A stretch of DNA of 64,000 bases from Tetrahymena elliotti 4EA. Its lineage: Eukaryota > Ciliophora > Oligohymenophorea > Hymenostomatida > Tetrahymenidae. Below the pieces are notes generated by a model that was given only the letters and a program-made list of their open reading frames with translations, searched no databases and was not told the DNA's origin. Both the position numbers and the translations under genes were made by a program. How positions within the stretch are numbered: position 1 is the first letter of the stretch; every line of letters begins with the position of its first letter. Where the stretch lies: NCBI GenBank assembly GCA_000231825.2, contig JH720315.1, positions 481,663-545,662 of the forward strand. Direction: 5' to 3'. Below, piece by piece: positions 1 to 13,400 of this stretch.

Positions 1-583
1 TATTTAAGAATTTTTTTGTTTTTATGAAAATAAAAAATCTGCTGTCTAAAATGCTGCTTCTTATTATTTTGTACATAAATAAAATATATCACAAAATAAT
101 AAAAAACATATTTTAATTCAACATTTATTTTGTATTTCTTTTATAATTTATGTCTTGTCCGAAAATCAACAAATCCAATACATTTCTCTAATTTGATCTA
201 TCTATCTCTCTTTTTAACTTTCTATCAAGTATTTTCATTTTTTCATTTTATTAAAAGAAATAATAATTATTATTTCTATTTTTAAAAAAACTATGAGTAT
301 TTTTAAAAATTAATCAAAATCAATTAACCTAAAGGGATGATTTTAAAGTTAGTTAAACTAATGCTAATTTTATCAATAAAATTTAATTCTATTTCAAGGA
401 ATAGTAGGTAATTTTATACATATGAAATAATATATAAAAAATATTTATAAATATTTGTATGATTCATAAAATAAGTAATTATTATTTATTTATTTATTTA
501 TTTATTATTAGTATATTAATTGAAAATAATTTTCTTCTGAAATTTCACTGCCTGAATTTGATGTTTTTGGATAAGAGAAGCTT
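1..583. other. AT-rich intergenic sequence downstream of the kinase gene
   Basis: I see no coding frame here under either the standard or the ciliate code. It holds homopolymer A and T runs and one tetranucleotide repeat. It lies just after the TGA stop of the minus-strand kinase gene, so it should contain that gene's 3' untranslated region and polyadenylation region, but no specific signal can be picked out in such AT-rich DNA. Confidence 0.6.
481..508. repeat. TTTA tetranucleotide microsatellite
   Basis: About six uninterrupted copies of TTTA/ATTT follow one another here. It lies about 75 bases past the stop codon of the minus-strand kinase gene, in its presumed 3' flank. Such runs are common in AT-rich ciliate spacers and probably have no function, but this one would be polymorphic between strains. 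Confidence 0.8.
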
Positions 584-3500
584 TCATGCATGGGGCCACC
601 AACCTTTAAACATATCTCTTAGGCAATAATCATCTTTAGATATTTAAATAAGACTATCTATACCCTCTTCAGTTGATTTGAAGTTTGTCATTTTGATCCT
701 ATTCTTAATTTGATTACATAATTGATTAAAATTAGTCTTTTTTTATCCTTCTAGTTCATTGGTGAAACAATCCCAAAAACCAATAATGTCATCTAGATGT
801 TTGGAGAAGCATATACAAATGTCTATCATGGCTTTTCTAAAAAGTCCATAAGATTTGAAAGATCCAAGAGCGAATTCCATATTTTTAGTGAGTCTAAAAG
901 GAATGGTTTCTGGTACATTGAGTTATTTACCTGTACCAAAGATAAGAGCATAATCAATATGAACTATTTCACCATTACCTTTTTTAATTAATATATTATC
1001 AGTATGTCTATCTCCAAGACCTATTAGATAACCAAGTATGCACCAAGATGCATAGGTTTTTAAATAATTTTCTTTAGCTGTATACCATAATTATGAATCA
1101 AGAAATCTCTAATTGAAGAAGTCTTAAAAGACAGAAGGAAGATTCTTCTATTTATTCCATTCTTCTCTACTTAATTTATCTGATTCCAATTTTAGTTAGT
1201 GATAGGAACTCTTTTATTTCTTTTCTTGCCAAAGCTACTCTAAAATACTTTTCATAGTCAAAGTATCATCAACCCATTCAACAATGCAACTAAATTTAAA
1301 AAAAACATACAATTAATAATTTATGTTAATATTCTAAGAAAAAGATAAATAATAGAGTTTACCTCTGACTGTTTAATCTTATAATAGTGTAGGAAGGCAT
1401 TTCATAAATACCAAGTTTTTCTTTGTAAAGAATAAGATTCAAGAATGATATTAACTCACTTGTTCTCTACTCATATACATTTTCTTATTGTGTTTGTGAT
1501 TTGATTAAAAATTTCTTTTTAGTACCATCTGAACATTAAACAGTAAATAGCTTAGGTTTTTGCTTAGAACTCATAATTCTTACAACATCATCGAATTTTT
1601 CCATATAAACTGGATTTTTGTGGTAAGGATTATAATTTGAATCTACTGTTTTGCTAGTTGGCATCTCAGGGAAAAGATATTCTTTTTTAGGAAGAATTAG
1701 TTTAAGATTAGGGAGAGATTTCAACAAAAACTGTTCTATTTTCATGGTTGAACTAGAGGACTATTTATTAATGAAAATAAACAGAATAAAAGACAATCTA
1801 AAGATAAATTAAATATTTTATACCTCAGGTACTTTAATTGCAAAGTTTAATAAGTTGTAATAAAAATTAGAAACATTTTATATTTATTCATAGCTGCTCT
1901 TATTTAGCTCTTATATTCTTTTTAAGATAGCTTATGCTCTTAATTCTGTATATTCATCCTTTGTAATAGAGCTCTACTAATTACCACTTATTAATTGATA
2001 CATATATTTTAAAGGTAGTAACCACCAAACACATTAACTTGGATATTCTGCACCTAAAGTTCATATTGTCAAAAAAATGTTATTATCTGATTAAGTTAAA
2101 TGATATTTTTCAATTTTTTTAATTAATTTATTACCAACTTTAGCAAGAAGCTCAATAATTAAGTTAGCACATTATTAATGAGGTGTTGTGATATGTGATG
2201 TTAATTGATTTACTACACTTGTTAATTTGAAAACTTCTATATTGTTGCATGTTTCAGATATTGACAAAAAGTTCTTTATTTTAAATGATGGTTAAAATAA
2301 GTATCTTAAATGATAGGATAGAAAAAAATAAATTACTTTATCAAATTTTTGCTTTACAAGTTATGATTTTTTAGATTAAAGATTTTATAAATCCTAGAAT
2401 AGTTCTACTAATAAACGTATTGCTCTTGGTAGAGATTAATGAATGTATTAATGTCCATTTTTAGCTGCTAAAAGATAGAGTTGAATGGTTTTTACTTTTT
2501 AGTCTATTTCTTTTTCATTTGGGTTATCAGATATTAGCTCATTCTCATCAATAAACTTTGCATATTTAAAGCAAAGCTTTTCACTATCAGAATATGACTA
2601 GACTAGCTTCAAAAATTCAGAGTGAATTAAAGATTCTGAAAAAATCTAAAAATTATGCTGGTATTTATAGGTAATCTTCTTTATTTTAAAATCTATTCCA
2701 TCAAATTTTTATAATTTGTGGATGGCTTTTTTTATATTTCCCAATTTCTTTTCTATTTTAGCTTAAAGTGTATAAATATCTTAAGAAGAAAAGGAGTCTT
2801 TCTTTTCCTTCCAAACCTTTTTAGCTCTCTTCAAAATGGTTAAAGCATCAGAAAATTTTTCTAATTCATTATTTTTTAGATAAAATATTATTCAAAAGTT
2901 GATTTTTGTAATTTTTAAAATAACCCCAAATTAAAAATATCTTTCAAATGAATATCTTAATATTAGATTGAAATTTTTATAAAATTTTAAATGGATTTAC
3001 CTTTTTTGTAGTAATATCTTGAAAGTCTAAACAGAGAATTGATGTAAATTTTTCTATATTCTTTGCATTGATGATATAATACACAGATTAAGTAATTATA
3101 AACTATTCTTAAATAGCACTCTTGATCGTAACTGAGTTGTAATTTAGAAGTTTAATTGAGAGCTTAAATTAAGTTGATGACAGAATATTAAGAAATTATT
3201 TAGTTATAAGTAATACGATTTCCAATATTTTAAGATGGATCATTCATTTAGAATCCTTAAGAATTTATTTTAGATGTTAGTTTAAGCAAATAATCTGGTT
3301 GAGACTCATCAAATGAGAAGGAAGTCTAATCGAAAATAATATCTCCATTCTTAGCTTATCTGGAATAATCTTTTTGGAATTTCTATATTTTAAGCATTGT
3401 TTCGACATTCAAAAGAACTTAAATTTTAACTAAAACTGAGAATTTACTGTCAAAGCAGCTTTTAGCATTAACTAATTGCAAACTAAAAGCATATTTCAAC

Positions 3501-6500
3501 TTCTAAATTGCAGATTTCAATTATTAAAACATATTATCAAAGCTATTGTTTTTTTCGTAGTTCAAAATCTTCTAAAATCCCCAACAAATACTTCTCAAGT
3601 ATTTCTAGAAAGCAAAATCTTAGTTTTAAGAAGCAAAATCAGGTATACTTTTCGAAAGTAAATTAATTAGTTTTTGTTAAGACTCTTCATCTCTGAAATT
3701 TCTATCAACTACATCTTCGTAGATTTCTAGACACAATCCATCACTTTTCTACTTCAAATTAATGTCTTGGTACTTCTTTATTTCAGTTTCATCTATTTTA
3801 AAGTATTAAAAAATATTAAATGCTATTTTTTGTTTTTTAAGAATTACCTAATTGTAATTTTCTCATCATATCAACCACATCAATATTTTTATAATCTTCA
3901 TTAACTTCTTTATAGATATTGTATAATTAATAGATATAGTGAGTTCTTAGTTTTTTAATATTCATTATCTCCTAAGGATCATTGATACTTAATAGTTAAA
4001 TTTCTTACTATTCTAATTCTTACTCTAATAATTAAATTGCCCCTTTATGCTCACTCATTTCAACTAAAGTTTTGCAATAAACCTATTTAGAAATTCCCCT
4101 CTAAGTTTATTTTAAGTAAAATTATAAGTAAAAATTCCTTTAAAGTTAAAATATCTTTCAAAAAAATGCTTATTTTGTTTCATTTTTTTCAAAAAAACAT
4201 TTTAATTGAATAATTACCTTAATGAAAGCAAAGTTTCTAATAAATCTATTTTTAGGAGTCTCTGAGTGCATGATGCTTTGTGGCCTAAAAGGATCATAGT
4301 TTTGTTGTTTTTCTTCTTTAATTTCTTTTTTAAACCAAGTATCTAAGTTAATTAATGTTTTAGTAATAATGAGCTTGTGATTATGATGACCTTCTTCTAA
4401 AATTTTGTTGATAACTGGTATTATTTCTAAATGACTATTTTCTGTAGTGCTAATATATTTGAAAATTATATATGGTGTTAAAAATTCTCCTAAATCGCTG
4501 TTTGCCATTAATTCCATACACCCTTCAATAATTTTAATTGTTTCATCTTATTTTTTCATTTTCATAATTAATTCTGCTAACCACTACATAAGCTTAAATT
4601 ATTGTTTTTGAGGATTCATCATGCTTAAGTCTAAATTATTAGCATTTCCATTATCATTTATTCCTCTAGAACTGAAAGATGCATTTAACATATTAGATCT
4701 CTCATCAATTTCATCAAAAGACTTACTTACTTCGTTTGCACTCAAAAAACTATTTTAGATTCTCTCATTTAATTTTTTTCTTTTACCCTTTTTTGAATAA
4801 ACAAAATTAAATAAGGTCATAATTTTAATTATTTTACTGTGAATTTATTTTCTACATACTCCTTGCAAATACAAAGTGAAACTAAAGGAATATCTGTGTT
4901 AAAGATATTGACATTTAAAAATGATTTAATTTTTTCTTTCAGATCTGCTGGAGTAAGATCAATTGGAAGGATATCTTAATAATTTTCTTAATAATCATGT
5001 TGCTATACAGGTCCAATTAAGCCAAGACAATCAACTAAAAGTTCTTGCTTTATTTTGACAAGAGTATTCATTGAGTGATTATTTTTAGCTAGAATTTTTT
5101 TATTATCAGAAAGTCTTGGTAAATTAAGTAGTTACTAGTAAATAGCATTTTTCTTTTCTCTGATCTTTATCAGGTATTGTTGTTAGAATTTATCTTTTTC
5201 TCTCTTTATCTGCTAATCATTTAAATTCTTACTTTTAAGTTCTTCTAAAAAACTTTTTGAAAATTTAAATGTGACTGTGTCCTAAGGTTCTTTTAGCAAC
5301 AAATTTTTTAAATAAGATAAAATTAGAATAACTTATTCATCTATGAGTGGTTATTCTTGTATTAATTTTAGTTCCTTCTCTAAATAATTGTATTTGCTTT
5401 CGGTATCTTTTTGCTAAAGATATGTGAAGTATTTCTAAAACTTTTCCTAAATTTTATGAAAGTAAAAGAATGTTTTAATTAAATAAATTAAATATTAGTT
5501 ACATCTAAGGTAGAATAGTTATAATTTAAAAACCAATATTATTTCATTTAGTTATTTGCCTCAAAATCAGAACTCTTAGAAGAATTATTGCTTCTAGATG
5601 AATTTTGGATACTAATTTTCTTTTTTGATGATGAAGACGAAGAGTCACTTGATCCATTCTAATTTATTTTTTTTATTAGTTTTATGATGATTTTAGTAGC
5701 AATTTATTGAGAGTATTTGAATGAATCATCTTCTCTATTTCTATAAACATGCAAAAAAGCCAGTAGAAGTTGCAAGAATTTCTCATGCTCTTAATTCAAA
5801 ATGCTTCTCTCACTAAAAAGATGTTCAAAGCAGAAAATAAGAAATACTAAGGCAACATAAGAAATGCTACCATCATGCACAAACAATATAAATCTAACGA
5901 TTCTCCAACAAGCTGCTTTGATTAGATATTTATTAGTAGCAGATTAATTAAACTAAGATGAAAAGGTTTACAAAAAAGGAGTTAAAAATCTTATCAAAGC
6001 TATGGCATTTCTTAAAGCACATATTTTATGTTAGCTAGTTTGCAGTGCTCTACAATAGTTTTCTAAATTAGCAGATATTCTAAAAATAGTATCATCCATC
6101 ACATTAGGAAGAGACGATTCAACAGGTGTTATGAATTTCTTATAATAATCTAAAAATATATCCTTTTTCTTGAATTCAAAAATGCAATTTCCAGCATATT
6201 TTGTTAATATTTATTTATCTTGCAAGTAATTAAAAAGTAACTTCTTTGTACCACTCATAGCCAATCTGTAAAGTACAATCCTATCCCTTTTTAAATCTTC
6301 ATAGCTAAATAACGTTTAATCCAATTCATAATCTCTTTCATTCTAAGTAAAAAAAATATTAGATTCACAAAAATAATTAATAAAAAAATTCTAAATTAAA
6401 TAAACTATTTTTCATACTCCAAAAATTAAAAATTATTTTTATTTTCTAGAAAATTTTTATATTTTTAAAGTAATAAATTAAACTGGAAAATATTTTTTTA

Positions 6501-7787
6501 GTTTTAAAATACTTCAAAATTTTTATTAATTTTTAATGTTTAAATATTTTATTTTTAATTCAATTTTGAGCTTTAATTTAATGTTTGATTTCTTTTAAAT
6601 TGATAAAGTGTTTAATATAAATTGATTCAAAAAATGTTTCTATTGTTAGAAATTACTTTGCATATTTTTTGAAGATAAGCGAGGACATATTAGGCTTTAT
6701 CTTAGTTTTTGCGATATATTTTTTCCATGAAGAACTTCAAAGATCTGTAGAATTCTCTGAGATTTGTAATGTAGATTTTTTAGTTGAAAATATTCTGGGA
6801 AGCATTAGAATTTTGTGAGAGACTACCACCAGAATCTTGAGTGTTTACATTTTATGCATTGCTAAGAGATGCTTGAGATTATTAAAGAGCATATATTTCT
6901 TCTAATTTTCCTAAAATGCTATTCATTTAAATAGATGGATCTTATTTAAAATCTATCAGCTAGTGCAACACTAGAGGAATTATATATCTGCTAAAGAAAA
7001 TTCTCGTTTTAATTTATGGTGTTAACTCTTCTTGCTCTTCTTCATCATCATAAAATTACTGCTCTTAATCATCTACATTTTCTAATTCTTGATAATTTTA
7101 GCAGTGTTATTTCATGTATTAGTTTTCGTAATCGAACTTATCGCCTAAATCAATTTTTATATCTTCGAATATTTTATTTGGTTATGATAATCCACTAGCA
7201 GATGCTAAAATCATGTTAACCATAACATTTTCTTGTTATTTGTAGTCTTAAAAGAGCTAAGCGAGATATTTACTAGGAAGAAGATTCAATAAATCGAATA
7301 GACTTATTTATAATCTATTGCTTATCATTGTTAAATAATCAATCTTTTATTAAAGAAAACCTAATTTATTTTTATCTCCACTTCCTTTTATCACATCTAG
7401 TAATTTTTAATACTTGAAATCTAGGTCTACATCAACAGGTTCTTCTGTTATTCTTTCAACCTTCTCTTTTATATTTGATGAATTTAGCAAATTATTTGAA
7501 TAAATCATGCTCTAATTTGAATTAGAACTCTTGCTAGATTTGCCGCTGTTAAAATCCTACTTCTAATTATACATTTAAGCAGTTTGATCCATCAAATTAT
7601 TATTAGAATTAGATTTTATTAAGCTTTTACCCTATTGAAATTATCCTATTTCAGTGCTTATAACACTTTCTTATTTCAGTCTACTCTTTTGATTTGACTA
7701 TTCTTAAAAATTCAGCTTGCTATTTTACTCAATTATTTATGAAGCTTAATTTGTTTCCTTGTTTATTAATCTCTTAATTATGTCCAT
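584..7787 (-). CDS. PIKK-family protein kinase, SMG1-like
   Basis: A multi-exon gene of roughly 2,000 codons for a phosphatidylinositol-3-kinase-related protein kinase. The start ATG (7785-7787) has an in-frame TGA two codons upstream, and the stop TGA is 584-586. Near the C-terminus the N-lobe carries KFLIK (about 1500-1530), the catalytic loop reads GLGDRHTDNILI (about 995-1025), and the metal-binding motif is HIDY (951-962) where most PIKKs have HIDFG. It is followed by VPETIPFRLTKN and ALG, which matches the SMG1 pattern best. The last ~30 residues form a FATC domain ending GWWPHA. In known systems SMG1 phosphorylates UPF1 during nonsense-mediated mRNA decay. The catalytic D and N are present, so it is probably active. 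The long insert that animal SMG1 has between kinase and FATC is absent. The N-terminal third is Ser/Asn/Gln-rich, with an acidic stretch near 7020-7060. Introns are visible at about 1287-1361, 1755-1821, 2862-3000, 4140-4217, 4795-4840 and 5454-5514, and a ~300-base one at about 6345-6655. If that last gap were intergenic, the N-terminal ~370 codons would be a separate gene. The family call is firm; the SMG1 subfamily is an inference. Confidence 0.8.
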
Positions 7788-8597
7788 ACTTCAACTAAAT
7801 CAAATAAATAAATAATTAATTAATTAGTTTTTTTTACAAATCTTTTTGTATTGTTTTAAAGTAAAATCAAACTCTTTGTAAATATTAATTTGCTACCAGT
7901 ATAAGAAAACAATAGATTACTTCCTTGGTATTAATATATTATTTTCTTTGTATTTTATTATTGAATGGCTTTCTTTCTATTAAATTAACATTGTATTGTC
8001 TCTTTTAATGTTTTAATTCAACATTAAAAAGCGCGGAATAAAAGCATAAGCTAGCATCTTATCAGATTTACTAATCACTCATAAAAAAATAAGAAATTTT
8101 TTATTTTTAGAATCTATATTAATATTTGAAATTATTTATTTTTCAGCCAAAATTCAAAATTACTCTTACTATTCGTTAATTTCATTTATTTGTAGATTTG
8201 TAAGAATCATCATAAATTATATACATTTAGCTTCAATAATCATAGCTCCTCATATTATAAGAAATATCAAAAGTAAATAAAAAATTTTAACTGCATTTTA
8301 TAAATTCTATTGAAAATTATATTTCATACAATATTTGAAAATAATATTTAAGAATATTTAATTATCTTTTTAAAAAAAGGTTCTCATATTTTTAAAATAA
8401 TTAAATTCTATTAAAATCAAACACTAACTTATTTCTATTTTAAATTCTCAATCATGTTAAAAAGGATAAAAAAATATTTTAAATATTTGAAAAGTTTTGA
8501 ATAAAAACATAGAAAATAATTTTGATACAATTTTAAATTATTTGATAAAGTTTTTTCAATATTACTCACTTAATATGCATACAATTAAAAGTAAACT
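7788..8597. other. Intergenic region between the kinase gene and the giant gene
   Basis: About 810 bases of AT-rich sequence lie between the start of the SMG1-like gene and the TGA stop of the next minus-strand gene. It should hold the kinase promoter and the 3' region of the giant gene. I see no coding frame with family motifs, no RNA gene and no recognisable promoter element. Confidence 0.55.
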
Positions 8598-10430
8598 TCA
8601 TTGATCAGATTATTTGATTTTTTCTTTAACTTTTCCTAATTTTTCTTTTAATTTTGAGTTAAGATTCTTTTTATATCTATAATACTTTCTAAGCAATCTC
8701 AAATTATTTAGAGTTATAAACTAAAACTTAGATTATGAATTGATTTTATTTGAAGAGCCAAACATATTTCTTAATTTTTTCCAATTCTCTAAGCCTCTAA
8801 AATATTTCTGCAAAATTATGTGCAAGTAAAGTATTTTTATTAAAAACCTACATATTTTTGAATTTTTTTGCCATTTGTTTAAAATATTTAATAAATTAAC
8901 CTTATAGTTTATGTTAATTTCAATAAGTATGTAGTAAAAAATAGTCAATATCAAGCAAGCGTAGAATATGTTTGCAAGTATTTTAAAAAAATTATCACTA
9001 AGTTAAGATTAAAGTAAATTTAAGCTAAAGCACAAAGCTATTTTATATTAGATTTTAAAGTCTATTTCATTTAATTTATTCTTTTTATAAGGTTTACCTT
9101 TATTTTTTAATAAAAAGAATTTATTACCTTAGTTCTAAATATGGTAAATTGTATTTAAATATTGTTCAAAAATTTTTGTTTTTAAAAAAATTTAAATTAT
9201 CATGATATATTAAGTTAAAAATCCTAAAAATTAATTGTAGTTTGTATTTTTAGAATTATTATGGTAGGGTTTTGAGTTTTAGTTTAAAAAAGAAAATTTA
9301 CATGAGAAGACTAGAAGGCAATAAGCCAGAGATAGTATAATAGAAAATGCGATTTAAATACTCTATAGTTAGTATGAAGAAAATAATATCATATATTATA
9401 TCTACTTAAATGCTAACTTAATAAAATCCCAGAAAAAGAATTTATACGAATATTCTCTTGTGAAAAATCCATAAAGCAATTTAAAATTATACTATTACAA
9501 GTAATATCTATTTTACTACATTTTTAATATCATAAAAAGCTAAGGTAGTCCCAAAAAAATCAAAAAAAGAGGCAAAAATAAATTAAGAGATAAGCTTTGA
9601 TAATTGCTATCACAATAAATTGATAAATACTCTGTTACGAATGTAGCTCCACCAAAATTCTAACAAATATTCTAATGGATAATGATAAATTTATTATTTT
9701 ATGCAAATTTAATGAATAAAATTAAATTGTTAAAGTAAAAATAATAAAAATAAGAAAACATACCAATTTATATAGCTTTGTTAAGATGACATTTGATGTG
9801 TAATAAATAAAAATTTCAGCAGCAATCAGAATTTTTATCAACATCTTTTTCTCATTAAAAAAGAGTTTCTTGATAAAAAAATATAATATGATAACTAGGA
9901 AAGCAAACAGCCAAATAAATATTAGTATAACTATCCCCTAAACTAAAATAGAATTGCTATCAAAAGTGCATTCTAAAATTCTCAATTATGAATTGAAAAG
10001 ATTTCCAAAATCTAGAAAGAGGTTAGAAAAGAAAAGAGAAACATTATTATCATAACTTAAAATTATTCCAACTATGTATATTTCTGTTAAAAAAAACTTC
10101 AAAACAGGGAATGTTTGAGTGTATTGTATGTTATGTTTAAATATTATTTTGAAAATTTTATTAGCTAGCCTATTTTAATGATATTAATATTAGCTTTAAG
10201 CCATATAAATTATTATCAAAATAGAGGCCAAGAAAAACAAAATGGGATAAATTATTTCAAAAGCTGAGAGTTCTGAACACCTTTTTTTAATTAAAAAAAT
10301 TTCCTATATAGTTAATCCACTAATTTTTATTTTACTTTTAGCATTTCCTATCCAAGTTCTAAACATATTATTATCCCCAAAATTCACCTTTTCTGTCACA
10401 ATCTTCACACAAAGCTCCAACGTGTCCTTT
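8598..10430 (-). other. C-terminal multi-pass membrane module of the giant type A gene
   Basis: Reading from the Cys motif GHVGALCEDCD (about 10,400) downstream, the frame has successive hydrophobic stretches. Examples are AFEIIYPILFFLASILIII, GIVILIFIWLFAFLVIIL, LNLFLPLFLIFLGLPQLFMI, IQIAFSIILSLAYCLLVF and YACLILTIFYYILIEI, with weaker ones between. I count about eight or nine in all. A loop with YGFFTREYSYKFFFWDFIK lies between late segments. The final ~80 residues are basic (KKNLNSKLKEKLGK) and should be cytoplasmic if the segment count is even plus the signal peptide. An intron of about 100 bases with GTATGT donor falls near 9,660-9,770. Confidence 0.7.
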
Positions 10431-13400
10431 TTTATTATTATTTATAAAATCTTGAACACTTCTTAAATTATAAATAAATATTTACCTTCTTTGCAGTAAT
10501 AAACCATCTCTGATACTTTAGTTCTCTTTTGTAATATTTAATTTTAACTTTAGCTAAGATTATAATCACCAATACAGTTAGAACAATAGTAAAGGTCAGA
10601 AGAATTTTGATTAAGTTTCCAATATTTTTCAGTCAAATAAATTCTATTTCCAACACAAGTAACATCTTTATTTGGACACTAAAAACAAGAATCAGTTAAG
10701 ACAAAGCTGTAAGAATCTTTGCATTCAAAGCAATAATCATAATTTTCATAAATTTTTTTAGCTATTTTACCAATAGGGCATAATTTGGTATACTTAATAT
10801 TTATTATTAATTTGTATGATAAGTTGTAGTCAATAACACTCTAATTTGAGCCATAAATTGGTATTTTTATTTCATTACTTGTTATTTATATTTAAATTTG
10901 ACTATCCATCAATCCATAAACTAATAACTATTCAGTCACATTGTAAATTCCTTGGTTACTAATCAGTTTTTTAGTGCTTATTAAGCCACTTCCACTTAGT
11001 ATACTAACTTATAAATTAAAGTCACTTTCTACTATCTACTCAATATTTTTATTTGATAAAATCAAAATAATCTCATCCTTTTAATAATTAAAATAAATTC
11101 ATTAACTAATATTTAGAAAATAATACTTTAAATTTGATAACAGTTTAATTAAAAATTAACAAAAACCCTCTTGTTAATAATTTTAAGTAAAATTTTATAA
11201 AGCTTATCTAAATCAAACTAAAAATTTTATTAAATCACAAATTCCTTAATAAAAGCTTAAAACAATTATTTACTTTTAATTAACCTCCTTCATGGTTTAG
11301 TATGTCTATTTGAGAAAAGCCATTGTCAGGAGAAAATATATTTTAATTGATATAGATATCAAAAGCAGTTGGGGATTATTTGATTATTTACCCATACTTT
11401 TTAGCAGTATTATTTTTGTATGTATTATTAGAATATTTATTAATACTTTATCCTGTATTTGAAGATATAGCTCCTCCGTAAAGGGCATTATTTTAATCAA
11501 ATAGGCTATTTTAAATTTACAAAACATTTTTGAGAATTTATGATAAATCATTATTTATATAGATGGCACCACCTTCTATCTTTGCCAAATTTTTTATGAA
11601 TGTTGAATTTTAAATCTAAACTGAAGAAAAGTTTATATAAACCGCAGCTCCATTCTCATAAGCTTAGTTATTCTTAAATAGAGAATTCGAAATCTAAATT
11701 TAGTTTACTTTTCTTGGTTGAAGGTTCCTTTTATTGCTTTATAATGGGATCAAATTTTTTTAAATATATAACCCTGATCCTCTTTTTGCAGTATTAGATT
11801 CAAAAGAAGATTTAAATATATCTAAATATGAGGCTACTATTTAGATAATGCCTTAAGCACACAATTTACAAATGTTATTATTTGAATTTAAGTTCGTAAT
11901 TTGATTATATGTGCTATTATAATATGCTATATTTTGAATTGACTAACTGGATACAGTATTTTGTTTAAGTCCATAGATGTTAGTGTTATTTTAAATTGTA
12001 CAATTAGATATGTATAATTCATTAATTTAATTAAAACTAATTAGATTGATGAAAAAAATGCTTTGCTCATAAATATTATTAAAATCTAACAAAGTATTTG
12101 TATTAGTTATTAAGAAAATTCTCTAAAATAAAAGACTGTTAATTTATTGTAAGCTTATTTCATTAGCTTTATCAGAAAATATTTTATATTTAGAATCCTA
12201 AATTTAAACATAGTTAGCATTATTAATATAGAATTTTGAGCTCATTTTACTTGATAAAATATTTTATAAGTAAAATTTTTCTGAAATTATTTCTATCTTA
12301 CTTAATGATACAATTTGTTTTAGTAAGACTATTGTCTTAGCTGAAATTAGGTTATTAACATAGAGATTACTACCTAAAATAGAAAAATTATTTTCAAATT
12401 AACTTTTTTCTATTTCAATAAAAGTTCTTGGTTAATTAGATGTTTAAAATGATATTGCACCTCCTCCATATGAAGCAAAATTTGATATAAATTAACAATT
12501 CTAGACAATAAAATCTTAGCTATTCGAAAATAAAGAGCCAATGAGTATAGCCCCTCCTTTTGATTCAGAGTCATCATTACTATAAGCACTATTACCAATA
12601 AAATAAGATTCTAAAAGCAATAACCTTCCTTTACTTTTAGGATCCCAAAAGATAGCTCCACCTTAAAAAGCTAAACCATTCAAATACTTTGATCTATATG
12701 AAATAAATAGCTCACTTCTAATAGAAATAAACCCACCATTTTTAGTTTATTTAATCACCTTGAAATTATTTTAATTTAGATGAACTGTATTTGTGAAATT
12801 AGAATTTGTAATATTTATTAATTTAACTTCACCATTAATCCAGTTCAAAGGGTTATCAATATCTAAATCTTAAAAATTACAACTATCAATAAATAATTCC
12901 ACAGTCTGTGCACTAAACTAAAATCCTAAAGAGTTAGAGCCTGTTGTTATCTGTTAATTATTTGAAAAATTAAAATTCTTTTAACAAATTAAAATTATTT
13001 AAAAAAAAAATCTAAACTTTTTTTTTTATAGAAAATAAAATTTACTCCATGTATAAGTATCTCTGTAAAGAATTGTGAGAACTAAATATTTTTTATTGAA
13101 ACAGTAGTGTCTAAAACAGAATTTAGAGACAAAAAAGAGCATTCTTAAAAGTTTTTTTAAATAACTATTCCAATATTTTTGCACACAATCTTATCAATAT
13201 TGATTTAAATAGGTATATTACGTTTATGATAGTATTTTTGTAAATTAAATTAATTGTTTTTTATTTCAATAAAGTTATTAGAAATTCTAATATTTTCAAT
13301 TTTAAATCCAACAAAAGAGATTATGTTTAATGATTAATTTATTTAGCACAAAATTGGAGATATTATACCCTTTTATGTTTAAGAAATTTAAACTAATTCT

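Noticed and set aside
797..991. Open frame on the plus strand under the standard code
   Set aside because: It is the antisense shadow of the SMG1-like kinase domain, whose catalytic motifs read clearly on the minus strand here.
6345..6655. Gene boundary splitting the kinase into two genes
   Set aside because: The exon below 6345 has no ATG at its start in the coding frame, and plausible splice sites flank the gap, so one gene with a ~300-base intron is simpler. It is kept as a stated alternative.
8733..8954. Separate small basic membrane protein gene
   Set aside because: No ATG starts it. With TAA/TAG read as Gln the frame is continuous with the membrane segments upstream, and it aligns with the tail of the gene ending at 59845, so it is the tail of the giant gene.
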